Below the pieces are notes generated by a model. That model had not been told where the DNA came from. It ran no database searches and saw only the letters and a list, made by a program, of their open reading frames with translations. Made by a program: the position numbers and the translations under genes. 64,000 nt of DNA from Lachnoanaerobaculum sp. OBRC5-5 (GTDB taxonomy: Bacteria; Bacillota; Clostridia; Lachnospirales; Lachnospiraceae): assembly GCF_000296385.1 (NCBI RefSeq), contig NZ_JH815185.1, positions 2,575,385-2,639,384 of the forward strand. The letters are read 5' to 3'. This document shows, one piece after another, positions 25,787-35,668 of the stretch (position 1 is the stretch's first letter; each line of letters begins with the position of its first letter).

Positions 25787-26902
25787 ATGGACAGAAAAAT
25801 AATAGTTGCAGGCCATATATCCTATGATATTACACCTCAAATATATGATACTAAAGGGAAAAATTTTGCAAAGATGTTAAAACCCGGAAAACTTATAAAT
25901 ATAGGCAGGGCAACAGTGGCAAATGGCGGAGCTGTAAATAATACAGGTATGGCATTGCACAAATTCGGAGCAAATGTCGATCTTATTGCCAAGGTCGGAG
26001 ATGATGAGTTCGGTCGTCAGATAATAGAAAAATGTGAAGAAAAGGGCGCAAAAACAAATTTTATAAAGGCTATGGGAGAAGATACATCATATACCATAGT
26101 ATTATCACCGCCGGGCTTTGACAGAAGTTTCTTACATTTTACGGGAACAAACGATACCTTCAAATTTTCAGATTTAGATATGGAAGATATAAAGAACGGG
26201 TATCTGTTCCATTTCGGTTATCCTACACTAATGGCAGGATTTTATAAGAACAATGCTAAAGATCTTATAGAAATGTATAGAAGTGTAAAGGAAGCCGGAC
26301 TGATAACAAGTCTTGATGTGGCGGCCATAGACCCTGAGGGCGATGCAGGAAAACTTGACTGGAAAGAAATACTAAAGCAGGTGCTTCCATATGTTGATGT
26401 ATTTGAGCCGAGTTTTGAAGAGCTTTTATGTATGATGGATAAAGAAGCATACGAAAATCTTTTGGAAAGAGCGGGAGAAGAAGATGTTTGCATGTGCTTA
26501 AGCCTTGAAAAGGATATATTGCCGCTGGCAGAAAAGATCATGGAATTTGGAGTTTCAATATTGCTTATAAAATGCGGTGCGGCAGGTATGTATCTTTGTA
26601 CGGCAGGAGATGTTTCAAAAAAACTCGGACTTGGCAGAGAATGGGACAGCTTTAAATATTTTCAAAAGAGCTTTAAACCTGACAGAATAAAGTCTGCAAT
26701 AGGAGCGGGGGATACTGCCATAGCAGCATTTATTTACGGAATAGTAAATGACTACTTACCAAAATCCGCTATGGAGATAGCGGCAGGTACAGGTGCGATG
26801 TGTATTACGGAATACGATACCTATAGCGGTTTAATTGATATAAAAAAACTTGAAGAAAAGATAGGAAATAACTGGGAAACTCAGGATTTTATAAAGGAGT
26901 AG
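25787..26902 (+). CDS. PfkB-family carbohydrate kinase
   Basis: The 371-residue ribokinase-fold kinase shows the GG-containing N-terminal region (VANGGAVNNTG, then KVGDDEFGRQ) and the PfkB signature 2 with anion hole and catalytic Asp (IGAGDTAIAAF, near residue 310). I prefer the ATG at 25787, which follows AAAGGGGG, over a TTG at 25772 inside that region. It probably phosphorylates the ketose produced or imported by this locus, feeding the aldolase 3 bp downstream. Confidence 0.88.
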   Translation: MDRKIIVAGHISYDITPQIYDTKGKNFAKMLKPGKLINIGRATVANGGAVNNTGMALHKFGANVDLIAKVGDDEFGRQIIEKCEEKGAKTNFIKAMGEDTSYTIVLSPPGFDRSFLHFTGTNDTFKFSDLDMEDIKNGYLFHFGYPTLMAGFYKNNAKDLIEMYRSVKEAGLITSLDVAAIDPEGDAGKLDWKEILKQVLPYVDVFEPSFEELLCMMDKEAYENLLERAGEEDVCMCLSLEKDILPLAEKIMEFGVSILLIKCGAAGMYLCTAGDVSKKLGLGREWDSFKYFQKSFKPDRIKSAIGAGDTAIAAFIYGIVNDYLPKSAMEIAAGTGAMCITEYDTYSGLIDIKKLEEKIGNNWETQDFIKE

Positions 26903-26905
26903 ATT

Positions 26906-27745
26906 ATGTTAATAACACTTAAGAATATTTTGGATATAGCAGAGAGTAAAAATATGGCTGTTGCCGCATTTAATGCCACTTCTCTTGAGGGGATAATGGC
27001 TGTAATAGAGGCCGCAGAGGAGGAGAATGCTCCTGTAATATTGCAGTTTGCAAATGCGGCACATGGAAAATATGTACCTCTTGAAAAGATAGGAAAAATA
27101 ATGGTAATGCTTGCTGATGAGGCGAAGGTACCGGTATGTGTACATCTGGATCATGGTGATAATTTCTTTGAGATAAAGACTGCGCTGGACCTTGGATTTA
27201 CAGGGATAATGTATGACGGATCCTCATTGCCTTTTAAAGAAAATGTGGCAAATACAAGATATGCGGCAGCTCTTGCAGATGAATACGGTGCAAGTATAGA
27301 AGCAGAGCTTGGCGCTATGGGGGCCGAGGGCGTAGAGGAGAATGTTATGGGTGCCTATACGGATCCCGAGCTTGCAAAAATCTTTGTAGAGGAAACAGGT
27401 ATTGACGCACTGGCGGCTTCATTCGGAACGGTACATGGAATATATAAGAGTGAACCCAAGCTTGACTTTGAAAGAATAGAAAATATCAGAGAACTTACGG
27501 GAGTTCCTGTGGTAATGCATGGAGGATCCGGAATCAGTGATGATGATTTCAGAAGATGTATTGACCGTGGAGTAAGGAAGATTAACTTCTATACCTATGC
27601 GGCAAAATTCGCAGGAGATGCAATAAGAAAAATGGCTGAGGATACAAGTGGAAATCTGTATTCACATGATGTATTTGTGACTGCAAGAGAGAGTATGAAG
27701 CAGACTTACAGGGATGCTATAAGAGTATTTAAGAACGAAAAATAG
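26906..27745 (+). CDS. Class II ketose-bisphosphate aldolase
   Basis: The 279-residue zinc aldolase belongs to the Fba/GatY/KbaY family. Key segments are HLDHGD (catalytic Asp and zinc His near residues 80-85), GSSLPFKENVANT, AELGAMGAEG, TVHGIYKSEPKLDF and VMHGGSG (zinc/phosphate). It cleaves a fructose- or tagatose-type bisphosphate, or a ketose-1-phosphate, into two trioses. The exact substrate depends on the upstream kinase and is not resolved here. Confidence 0.9.
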   Translation: MLITLKNILDIAESKNMAVAAFNATSLEGIMAVIEAAEEENAPVILQFANAAHGKYVPLEKIGKIMVMLADEAKVPVCVHLDHGDNFFEIKTALDLGFTGIMYDGSSLPFKENVANTRYAAALADEYGASIEAELGAMGAEGVEENVMGAYTDPELAKIFVEETGIDALAASFGTVHGIYKSEPKLDFERIENIRELTGVPVVMHGGSGISDDDFRRCIDRGVRKINFYTYAAKFAGDAIRKMAEDTSGNLYSHDVFVTARESMKQTYRDAIRVFKNEK

Positions 27746-27746
27746 T

Positions 27747-27764
27747 ATATGACAATTGTCATAT
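27747..27764. promoter_or_regulatory. Perfect 18-bp palindrome upstream of the sugar-binding protein gene
   Basis: ATATGACAATTGTCATAT is fully symmetric around 27755/27756, lies 1 bp after the aldolase stop and 86 bp before the binding-protein start. No T-run follows, so it is more likely an operator than a terminator. The NarL-type regulator encoded at 33711 is a candidate to bind it (inference). Confidence 0.55.
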
Positions 27765-27850
27765 GATACCCGTTACAAAAAACAATTATGTAAAATAGTT
27801 TTTATTGATATTATTACCATATCAACCGAAAGGTAATATGAGGAGGTCTT

Positions 27851-28861
27851 ATGAGAAGAAAATTAATGGCAGGTGCATTGGCATTTGTAATGGCAGGTAG
27901 CTTGGTAGCTTGTGGTGGCGGAGAGAAAAAGGCCGCATCAGAGGGAGAAAGCAAAGAGGCTGCTACAACAGCACAGGGTGGTGAAAGCCAAAGCGGAGAA
28001 AAGAAGCATTATAAGTTTGGATACACATGTATGGACGGAACAAACCCGTTCTTCGTTACAATTCAGGATAAAATCAAGGAATTGGTAGAGGCAAACGGTG
28101 ACGAACTTATAGTAACAGATCCCGGAAATGATGTTACAAAGCAGATTTCACAGGTTGAGGATATGCTTTCACAGAATCTTGACGGATTGTTTATGAATCC
28201 TGTTGATGCACAGGGTATCATACCTGCACTTGATCTTGCAAAGGATGCAGGAGTTCCTATGGTGGGATTTGATACTGAAGTAGGCGATATGTCATATCTT
28301 GTATCATACACAGGATCAGATAACTACAATGCGGGAAAAGTAGTTGGAGAGGACCTTGTTAAGAAGGCACCTAACGGAGGAAAGATTATAGTTCTTGACT
28401 CACCTACTATGCAGTCTGTTGTAGATAGAACAAACGGTTTTATGGATGCTATAAAAGATCATGGATTTGAAGTTGTAGCACAGCAGGATGCAAAGGGAAA
28501 TCTTCAGGTAGCAATGGGTATTGCAGAGGATCTTCTACAGTCAAATCCTGACGTTGTTGCAATCTTCGGAGGAAACGATCCTACAGCTTTAGGAGCTTTG
28601 GCGGCAGCAAATGCGGCAGGCATCAAGAATTGCATGATTTACGGTGTTGACGGTTCACCTGACATTAAGTCCGAGCTTGCATCAGGTAACTCTTTAATAG
28701 AGGGTAGCGGTGCTCAGTCTCCTGTATCTATCGCAGAGCAGGCAGTGAAGATTATGTATGATTATGTAGAAGGAAAGCAGGTTGAAGAGAGATATCCTGT
28801 AGAAACATTCCTTATCACATCAGACAATGTAGCAAAGTACGGAACAGACGGCTGGCAGTAA
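27851..28861 (+). CDS. Ribose-type sugar ABC transporter substrate-binding lipoprotein
   Basis: The 336-residue protein has a lipobox (GSLVAC, Cys near residue 21), a low-complexity linker and a periplasmic-binding-protein type 1 domain (YKFGYTCMDGTNPFF; IFGGNDPTALGALAAANAAG; YGVDGSPDIKSEL). It captures a monosaccharide or small glycoside outside the cell for the ATPase and permease downstream. A hairpin after the gene (28907-28926) probably favours extra binding protein over membrane components. Confidence 0.93.
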   Translation: MRRKLMAGALAFVMAGSLVACGGGEKKAASEGESKEAATTAQGGESQSGEKKHYKFGYTCMDGTNPFFVTIQDKIKELVEANGDELIVTDPGNDVTKQISQVEDMLSQNLDGLFMNPVDAQGIIPALDLAKDAGVPMVGFDTEVGDMSYLVSYTGSDNYNAGKVVGEDLVKKAPNGGKIIVLDSPTMQSVVDRTNGFMDAIKDHGFEVVAQQDAKGNLQVAMGIAEDLLQSNPDVVAIFGGNDPTALGALAAANAAGIKNCMIYGVDGSPDIKSELASGNSLIEGSGAQSPVSIAEQAVKIMYDYVEGKQVEERYPVETFLITSDNVAKYGTDGWQ

Positions 28862-28906
28862 ACAGTCGCAGTTAAACGGCGGATATTATTAATATAACAA
28901 AATTTC

Positions 28907-28932
28907 AGGCATCCCCAGGGATGCCTTATTTA
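28907..28932 (+). terminator. Hairpin between binding-protein and ATPase genes (partial terminator)
   Basis: AGGCATCC (28907-28914) pairs with GGATGCCT (28919-28926) around CCAG, followed by TATTTA. The weak T-run suggests attenuation inside the operon rather than full termination. Confidence 0.6.
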
Positions 28933-28954
28933 GAAAATAAGAGCAGGTGAAACA

Positions 28955-30439
28955 GTGGCAGACAATATTTTATTGAAAATGAAAAATATATCTAAGAGCT
29001 TTCCGGGAGTTAAAGCCTTAGATAAAGTAAACCTCGAATTGAAGTCCGGGGAAGTGCATGCACTGTTGGGTGAAAATGGTGCCGGCAAATCAACTCTTAT
29101 AAAAGTGCTTGGCGGAATATACAGCCTTGATGAGGGAGAAATAGAAATCGAAGGCAGGAAGGTATCGATTGAGTCGGTTCATGATGCATCAAAAAACAAT
29201 ATTGCGATAATACATCAGGAACTTGTTTTGGTACCTTATATGACAGTGGCGGAAAATATATATTTAGGCAGAGAATCAGGAAAAGGATTTACTGTAAATA
29301 TTTCAAAGATGGAAAAAGATGCTCAAAAGATTCTTGATGATTTGGGCATGGACATAGATGCAAGAGAACTTGTTATGAATCTTCCTATAGCTAAGCAGCA
29401 AATGGTGGAAATAACAAAGGCGGTATCTGTTAATGCAAAGATACTGGTTATGGATGAGCCTACCTCTTCCATAAGTGACAGAGAGGTTGAAAATCTCTTC
29501 AATATCATGAGAGATCTGACAAAGAAGGGTGTCGGAATAATCTACATATCACATAAGATGAGCGAACTCGAAGAAATATGTGACAGAGTAACGGTAATGA
29601 GAGACGGCGAATATGTAGGAACAAAGGTCGTAAAGGAGACCAACAAGGACGAACTTATAGCCATGATGGTTGGAAGAACTTTGACAAACTACTATGTAAG
29701 GGATTTTATGCCGTCTAAGGAAGTTATACTTAAAGTAGAGAATTTAAAAGACGGCGACAGGGTAAAAGATGTCAGCTTTGAGTTAAAGAAAGGCGAGATA
29801 ATAGGTTTTGCAGGGCTTGTCGGAGCGGGCAGAAGCGAGGCTATGCAGGCAATATTCGGACTTTCAAAGGATGTTTCCGGAGATATATATATTGAGGGGA
29901 AAAAGGTAAATATAAAAGATCCGACAGATGCGATAAAAAACGGTCTTGCACTTGTGCCTGAGAGCAGAAAAGAGCAGGGACTTTATTTACTGCAGGATAT
30001 AAAATACAATACCACTATTGAAGTTCTTGACGATTTTATAAAAAATTTGAATGTAAATTCAAAAAAGGAGTCTGAGATAACTCAAAAATATATAGACATG
30101 ATGGCGACCAAGACACCTTCACAGGAGCAGGTGATCGGTAATCTCTCAGGTGGAAATCAGCAAAAGGTAATGATAGGAAGATGGCTGGCTACAAATCCTA
30201 AAATCCTTATTTTGGACGAGCCTACAAGAGGAATAGATGTAGGAGCAAAATCGGAGATATACAGAATAATGAATGACCTGGTAAAACAGGGTGTTTCAAT
30301 CATTATGATATCCTCGGAACTGCCGGAAATAATCAACATGAGTGACAGAGTATATGTTATGGCGGCAGGAACGATAAGAGGCTGTATAGATCATGAAGAA
30401 ATATCACAAGAGAGCATTATGGCATTGGCAGCTATATGA
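28955..30439 (+). CDS. Sugar ABC transporter ATP-binding protein (RbsA/MglA type, two NBDs)
   Basis: The 494-residue protein has two nucleotide-binding domains. The first has Walker A GENGAGKST near residue 39 and Walker B LVMDEPTS. The second has a degenerate Walker A (GLVGAGRSE), signature LSGGNQQK and Walker B LILDEPTRG. This double-NBD pattern defines the CUT2 (ribose/galactose-type) importers. Translation starts at a GTG after GCAGGTG. Confidence 0.95.
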   Translation: MADNILLKMKNISKSFPGVKALDKVNLELKSGEVHALLGENGAGKSTLIKVLGGIYSLDEGEIEIEGRKVSIESVHDASKNNIAIIHQELVLVPYMTVAENIYLGRESGKGFTVNISKMEKDAQKILDDLGMDIDARELVMNLPIAKQQMVEITKAVSVNAKILVMDEPTSSISDREVENLFNIMRDLTKKGVGIIYISHKMSELEEICDRVTVMRDGEYVGTKVVKETNKDELIAMMVGRTLTNYYVRDFMPSKEVILKVENLKDGDRVKDVSFELKKGEIIGFAGLVGAGRSEAMQAIFGLSKDVSGDIYIEGKKVNIKDPTDAIKNGLALVPESRKEQGLYLLQDIKYNTTIEVLDDFIKNLNVNSKKESEITQKYIDMMATKTPSQEQVIGNLSGGNQQKVMIGRWLATNPKILILDEPTRGIDVGAKSEIYRIMNDLVKQGVSIIMISSELPEIINMSDRVYVMAAGTIRGCIDHEEISQESIMALAAI

Positions 30440-30451
30440 TGGAGGTAAAAA

Positions 30452-31423
30452 GTGAAAAAAGCGAATAATTTAAAGGCGTTAAATTTTTTCAAAGAGAATA
30501 TGGGAATCATAATCGCATTGCTGGTGCTGGCAATATTTCTGACAGTATTTCCTGCTACAAGCAGTTCGTTCCCTACAACAAAGAATGTTTTCAATGTACT
30601 TAGACAGATATCCACAAATATGCTTCTTGCATGTGGAATGACTATGGTAATCATACTTGGCGGTATCGACTTGTCGGTAGGTTCGGTAATAGCACTTTCA
30701 GGAGTATTTGCCGCAGGATGTGTATCCAGATACGGAATGAATATTTACCTTGCTATGATTATCGGAGTAATCATAGGAATAGTAATAGGTGCATTCAACG
30801 GTTTTGTTATTTCAAGAACAACAATCCCGCCATTTATCGTGACTCTGGCAACAATGAATATCGCAAGAGGTCTTGCAGGTGTTTATACAGGAGGTTCACC
30901 GGTAAGAGTTGTATCAAAAGAATGGCAGTGGCTGGGTGCCGGATATATCGGTATTTTTCCTGTACCTGTTATTATAATGATTATTATATTTATAATATCG
31001 GTTCTTATAATGAACAGAACAAAAATCGGTAGATATATATATGCAGTCGGTGGAAACACACTTGCGGCAAAGTTTTCAGGCATAAGTGTTTCAAAAGTAA
31101 AATTCATGGTGTATACTTATTCAGGACTTATGGCAGGTCTTGCAGGAGTTATCTTGGCTTCACGTATGTATTCAGGGCAGCCTACAGCAGGTGACGGCGC
31201 CGAGATGGATGCCATTGCTGCGGTAGTAGTAGGCGGAACATCAATGTCGGGCGGATACGGAAAGCTTGGAGGTACTTTGGTAGGTGCACTTATCATAGGA
31301 ATTTTAAGTAACGGACTTAACCTTATGAATGTAAACTCTTTCTGGCAGACTGTTGTAAAGGGTATTGTAATATTACTTGCAGTATTTATCGACTATATTA
31401 GAAATTTAAAAAAGAGTAAATAA
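30452..31423 (+). CDS. Sugar ABC transporter permease (RbsC type)
   Basis: The 323-residue polytopic membrane protein (about 8-10 helices) has the CUT2 permease segments GIDLSVGSVIALSGV and AVVVGGTSMSGGYG. It starts at a GTG after TGGAGGT. The last base of its stop codon is the first base of the next start (TAATG), so expression is coupled to the second binding protein. Confidence 0.95.
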   Translation: MKKANNLKALNFFKENMGIIIALLVLAIFLTVFPATSSSFPTTKNVFNVLRQISTNMLLACGMTMVIILGGIDLSVGSVIALSGVFAAGCVSRYGMNIYLAMIIGVIIGIVIGAFNGFVISRTTIPPFIVTLATMNIARGLAGVYTGGSPVRVVSKEWQWLGAGYIGIFPVPVIIMIIIFIISVLIMNRTKIGRYIYAVGGNTLAAKFSGISVSKVKFMVYTYSGLMAGLAGVILASRMYSGQPTAGDGAEMDAIAAVVVGGTSMSGGYGKLGGTLVGALIIGILSNGLNLMNVNSFWQTVVKGIVILLAVFIDYIRNLKKSK

Positions 31424-32385
31424 TGAAAAAAATCGACAAAAACAGGCTAAGGGCATTTTATATGCTCTTAGCATATGTTTTTTTATTGTGTTTATCGGTA
31501 GTTTTGTTTAAATTGAAAACTGAAGACAAAAAAATTGTTTTCGGATCTACATTTATGACAATGAATAATCCTTACTTTAATGTGCTCAATGAGAATATAA
31601 GAGACACTATTGAAGCAAACGGTGATATACTTATAACAAGAGATCCGGCGCAAAGTCAGGAAAGACAAAATGCTCAAATAACGGATATGTTAAATGAAGG
31701 AATTGATTTTTTGTTTGTAAATGCCGTAGACAAGAGCGGAATAGAAAGTGCATTGCTTGAATGCGAAAAAAGAGGGGTTCCGGTAATTTTAATTGATACC
31801 GATGTTGATAACAGAATCGGTGTAATAAGTGCAATACAATCGGATAATTATGAAGCCGGAGTACTTTTGGCACAGGATTTAATAAGAAAAAAGCCTGAAG
31901 GTGCAAAGATACTTATTGTTGAGAATCTTATAGCTTTATCCATGATACAAAGAAGACAGGGATTTATTGACACTATAAAGGATAATCAAAAGTATGAGAT
32001 TGTAGAGGAAATAGACGGAGTAAGTGAGATTGAAACTGTAAATCATGCTGTTATTGATTATATTGAAAATAATGATAAAGATTTTGATGTTATATTCGGG
32101 TTGAACGATCCTACAGCAATCGGTGCAGTTGCGGCGCTTAGAGAGAAGAGCGAAAAGAAAGTTTTAATCTACGGAGTTGACGGATCCCCGGATGCGAAGG
32201 AGCTGATAAGGCAGGGGCTTTTTACGGCAACAGTTGCTCAACATCCTATATATATGGGTAAGGAAGCGGCTAAAGCGGCGTACGATTATCTAAACGGAAA
32301 AGAAATAGAATCCGACATAAGCATAAATGTCGACTTGATAAACGCAGGAAATTTAACAAGATTTGATATATCGAAGTGGCAATAA
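31423..32385 (+). CDS. Membrane-anchored sugar-binding protein, probable sensor partner of the adjacent kinase
   Basis: This 320-residue second type 1 binding protein is a paralogue of the one at 27851 (FGSTFMTMNNPYF vs FGYTCMDGTNPFF; YGVDGSPDAKEL vs YGVDGSPDIKSEL). Instead of a lipobox it has an uncleaved-looking N-terminal anchor (residues 11-31). It lies between the permease and the histidine kinase. In related systems such binding proteins report ligand to a sensor kinase; I infer that role here. Confidence 0.85.
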   Translation: MKKIDKNRLRAFYMLLAYVFLLCLSVVLFKLKTEDKKIVFGSTFMTMNNPYFNVLNENIRDTIEANGDILITRDPAQSQERQNAQITDMLNEGIDFLFVNAVDKSGIESALLECEKRGVPVILIDTDVDNRIGVISAIQSDNYEAGVLLAQDLIRKKPEGAKILIVENLIALSMIQRRQGFIDTIKDNQKYEIVEEIDGVSEIETVNHAVIDYIENNDKDFDVIFGLNDPTAIGAVAALREKSEKKVLIYGVDGSPDAKELIRQGLFTATVAQHPIYMGKEAAKAAYDYLNGKEIESDISINVDLINAGNLTRFDISKWQ

Positions 32386-32386
32386 G

Positions 32387-33718
32387 ATGAAAAGTATAGG
32401 AAATTTTAAAATAAATACAATACAGGAAATAATGCTGGTCATATCTCTTGCGGCAGTTATTTTGATTTCAGGCTTTATATGGATAGTTACAGAAAGAACG
32501 GTAAGTATACATGAGGCAAAGCTGTTTTTATCAAATGCGGTAAATGTACCGGGCAATACTTTGTATATATTCACATTTACAGTTATATCATCAGTATGCT
32601 TTGTAATAACTTTCTGCATTAGAAACGGCAATATCATAAATGATACCGGTATTATAGTTGCAACTTTCGCATTGGAATTTATACTTGGATTAATATGTAT
32701 CATACTTTTAAATTTTAATTATAACGGAATACTGCTTTGGACTTTTGCAAACGCTTTGATGTATTTAAAAAGAAATAAATATATGCCGATGGTAGTTGTT
32801 ATCGCGATGATAAGCTATCTTTTAACAACTCATGAGCTGGTGAAGCTCTTTATAAATGTGTATGATATCTCATCTTACATAGAGGTATGCAGTCAAAGTA
32901 TACAGACATTAATATACTTTATCTACAATGCGCTAAATCTTATGACTGTGGTATGTTTTATATTATGCTGTATAATTATAATAGTAAGTAAGGAAGAGAT
33001 AATAGAGAAAAATCTGGAGCTTAATAAAAGACTTGAGATAGCAAATACAGATTTGCAAAGGACAAATGAAGAACTTGAGAAGTCTTTAATGGACAATGCA
33101 AGGCTTGCAGAGATCAGAGAAAGAAACCGTATTGCCAGGGAAATTCACGATACTCTGGGACATACTCTTACAGGGCTTGCAGCAGGTATAGATGCCTGTA
33201 TAGCTTTGGCAGGAGATGATAAACCGGCTCTGAGAAATCAGCTGAATCTGCTCTCAAAGGTCAGTAGGAACGGTATAAAAGATATCAGAATGAGTGTCAG
33301 CTCATTAAGACCGGATGCACCTGAAAGACTTAATCTTAAAAGTGCCATAGAAGAACTTGTAGAGAATACAAAAAGGGTTGCCGGTGTAAATATAAAACTT
33401 GATTGTGATATTATTAATCTGAAGTTTGATGAAGACGAAGAGATGGCCATATACAGGATAGTACAGGAAAGTCTTACAAATGCTATAAGGCATGGAAGGG
33501 CAAAAAATATAGATGTATCAATTAAGAAAAACTATGGAAGCATCAATCTTTTGATATGTGATGACGGAATAGGATGCGAAAATATCAAGGCGGGATTCGG
33601 ACTCAGACATATCAGAGAAAGAGTAAATATGTTAAAAGGCCAGGTAAATTTCAGTAGTGAAGAAGGCTTTAAGGTGGAAGCTATGATACCGATAAGATGG
33701 GGAGAGGAATATGATTAA
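32387..33718 (+). CDS. Sensor histidine kinase (HisKA_3/NarL-partner type)
   Basis: The 443-residue kinase has five or six N-terminal membrane helices (residues 12-210), a coiled-coil linker, the phosphoacceptor His in REIHDTLGHTLTGL (near residue 255) and a HATPase_c domain (NAIRHGRAKNI; DDGIGC; GFGLRHIRERV). It has almost no extracellular sensing domain of its own, consistent with sensing through the binding protein encoded just upstream. The ATG at 32387 is next to the preceding stop. It overlaps the regulator gene by 8 bp. Confidence 0.93.
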   Translation: MKSIGNFKINTIQEIMLVISLAAVILISGFIWIVTERTVSIHEAKLFLSNAVNVPGNTLYIFTFTVISSVCFVITFCIRNGNIINDTGIIVATFALEFILGLICIILLNFNYNGILLWTFANALMYLKRNKYMPMVVVIAMISYLLTTHELVKLFINVYDISSYIEVCSQSIQTLIYFIYNALNLMTVVCFILCCIIIIVSKEEIIEKNLELNKRLEIANTDLQRTNEELEKSLMDNARLAEIRERNRIAREIHDTLGHTLTGLAAGIDACIALAGDDKPALRNQLNLLSKVSRNGIKDIRMSVSSLRPDAPERLNLKSAIEELVENTKRVAGVNIKLDCDIINLKFDEDEEMAIYRIVQESLTNAIRHGRAKNIDVSIKKNYGSINLLICDDGIGCENIKAGFGLRHIRERVNMLKGQVNFSSEEGFKVEAMIPIRWGEEYD

Positions 33719-34364
33719 AGTTTTAATTGCAGATGATCAGGAGCTGATAAGAGAAAGCTTAAAGATAATCCTTGACAGTAAACCTGACATAGAGGTAACG
33801 GATGCCGTGTCTGACGGACTTGAGGTAATAAGGAGTGTCAGAGAAAATAAGCCCGATATAATACTTCTGGATATAAGAATGCCGAGACTTGACGGAGTGT
33901 CATGTACCAAGATTATAAAAGAAGGTTATCCGGATATAAAGATTATTATACTCACCACATTTGATGATGATGAATATGTTTTTAACGCTTTAAAATATGG
34001 AGCCAGCGGTTATCTTTTAAAAGGTATAAGTATGGACAGCCTGGTAGAGGCGATAAATACGGTATATCAGGGACAGGCAATGATAAATCCTGATATTGCT
34101 TCAAAGGTTTTGAAGTTTTTCTCAAAACTGGCTGTAAACAATGAAACCATACATGTAGATTCCGAGAATGTAAAAACTCTTACAAAGAATGAATGGGCCA
34201 TAATAGAAGAGGTGGCAAAGGGGAAGAGCAATAAAGAAATTGCAAAGGATTTGAGTTTTTCAGAAGGTACGGTAAGAAATTATTTATCAACTGTCCTTGA
34301 TAAACTTGAACTTCGTGACAGAACACAGCTTGCCATATGGGCAATAGGCAGAGGTGAACTTTGA
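33711..34364 (+). CDS. NarL/LuxR-family response regulator
   Basis: The 217-residue protein has a receiver domain (DDQE near residue 8, phosphoacceptor Asp in ILLDIRMPRLDG near residue 55, conserved Lys in YLLKG) and a C-terminal LuxR-type HTH (GKSNKEIAKDLSFSEGTVRNY). It is the cognate partner of the upstream kinase by position and overlap. It probably controls the sugar operon, possibly through the palindrome at 27747-27764. Confidence 0.94.
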   Translation: MIKVLIADDQELIRESLKIILDSKPDIEVTDAVSDGLEVIRSVRENKPDIILLDIRMPRLDGVSCTKIIKEGYPDIKIIILTTFDDDEYVFNALKYGASGYLLKGISMDSLVEAINTVYQGQAMINPDIASKVLKFFSKLAVNNETIHVDSENVKTLTKNEWAIIEEVAKGKSNKEIAKDLSFSEGTVRNYLSTVLDKLELRDRTQLAIWAIGRGEL

Positions 34365-35668
34365 GAAAGAAAAGTAAACTTTTTGTGGGGGCAATTCTTT
34401 TTGCGGCAATACTCGGCATATTTTTTTATATATGCAGACCTAAAGAAACAGTAATAGAATTTGCTATGTTTAACGGCAGTAATTGGGATGTTGCCGTACA
34501 GGAAAGCTATTCCGTTATTGACAAAGCGATTGAGAAGTTTGAGAATGAACATAAAGGTGTAAAGATAAAATATATCGGCGGAATACAAAAAGAAGACTAC
34601 AGCGAGTGGATGGCTGAGAGAATATTGAAGGATGAAATGCCGGATATTTTTATGGTTTTGGATGAGGATTTTGAAAATTATATAAATCTGGGGCTTATAG
34701 AAAATCTTGACAGATATGTCATGGAAGACAAAGATTTTGATATAAATAAATATTACAGTGAAATTGCAAATTCCGGAGTTTTCTCGGGACATAGATACGC
34801 CCTTCCATATGAAGCCATGCCTACTCTTATGTTTGTAAACCGTACACTGCTTGAAAAGCTGCATGTTGATATACCGGGAAATGACTACACATTTGATGAT
34901 TTTTACAGAATGTGTAGAATGATAACTTTGGACAGGGACCTTGACGGCAGCCTGGATTACTTCGGAATATACAAATATGACTGGATAAATGCTGCACTTT
35001 CAAATAATGTTGTGCTTTTTTCAAAAGACGGAAAGAAGTCATATTTCAATCAGGAGAAGTTTGCAGAGTCTATACGATTTGTAAAAAGCCTTGAGTCATT
35101 AAACGGCAATAAGAATATAACAAAAGAGCAGTTTGACAGCGGTAAGTTGGCATTCAGCCAGATGTCACTTGCCGAATATAGGACTTATAAGTCATATCCT
35201 TACAAGATAAAAAAATACACAGGTTTTGCGTGGGATTGCATACCGATGCCGGCAGGAAAATCAGGAAATAATGTAAGTATGATTGACAGTCTGGATATTG
35301 CAATAAGTTCAAGGTCAAATAAGAAGAAACTGGCATGGGAATTTCTTAAAACACTCACCTATGATACCGAAATACAGCAGACATTGTATAATGAGATGCC
35401 TGTAGCATCGGTACTTAAAGAGGTTATGGAAAGTAAGGAGTCGGAGAATATCTTTAAAGAAGACGAAGATATAATAGATTCGAGACTTATATGCCATATA
35501 CTTGAGAACGGTATAGCAAAACCGAAATTCAGCGGTTATGAAGGAGCGATATCTCTGGCGGATTCAAAAATTTCAAAGCTGAATCTGGGAGATGATATAG
35601 AAAATGCACTTAGAATATTGCAAAGACAAATGAGCAAATATTTGTTACAAGAAAGGGGAAAGGAATGA
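34361..35668 (+). CDS. Family 1 extracellular solute-binding protein, membrane anchored
   Basis: The 435-residue MalE-like (cluster B/D) binding protein has an N-terminal hydrophobic anchor (residues 6-23) and no clear lipobox Cys (the nearby ICRP could be one). The body shows typical features (DIFMVLDEDFENYINLGLIENLD; ALPYEAMPTLMFVN). It starts at a TTG overlapping the regulator stop (TTGA), after AGAGGTG. No matching MalFG-type permeases occur here, so it may serve another importer or sensing. It overlaps the isomerase gene by 4 bp. Confidence 0.85.
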   Translation: MRKKSKLFVGAILFAAILGIFFYICRPKETVIEFAMFNGSNWDVAVQESYSVIDKAIEKFENEHKGVKIKYIGGIQKEDYSEWMAERILKDEMPDIFMVLDEDFENYINLGLIENLDRYVMEDKDFDINKYYSEIANSGVFSGHRYALPYEAMPTLMFVNRTLLEKLHVDIPGNDYTFDDFYRMCRMITLDRDLDGSLDYFGIYKYDWINAALSNNVVLFSKDGKKSYFNQEKFAESIRFVKSLESLNGNKNITKEQFDSGKLAFSQMSLAEYRTYKSYPYKIKKYTGFAWDCIPMPAGKSGNNVSMIDSLDIAISSRSNKKKLAWEFLKTLTYDTEIQQTLYNEMPVASVLKEVMESKESENIFKEDEDIIDSRLICHILENGIAKPKFSGYEGAISLADSKISKLNLGDDIENALRILQRQMSKYLLQERGKE

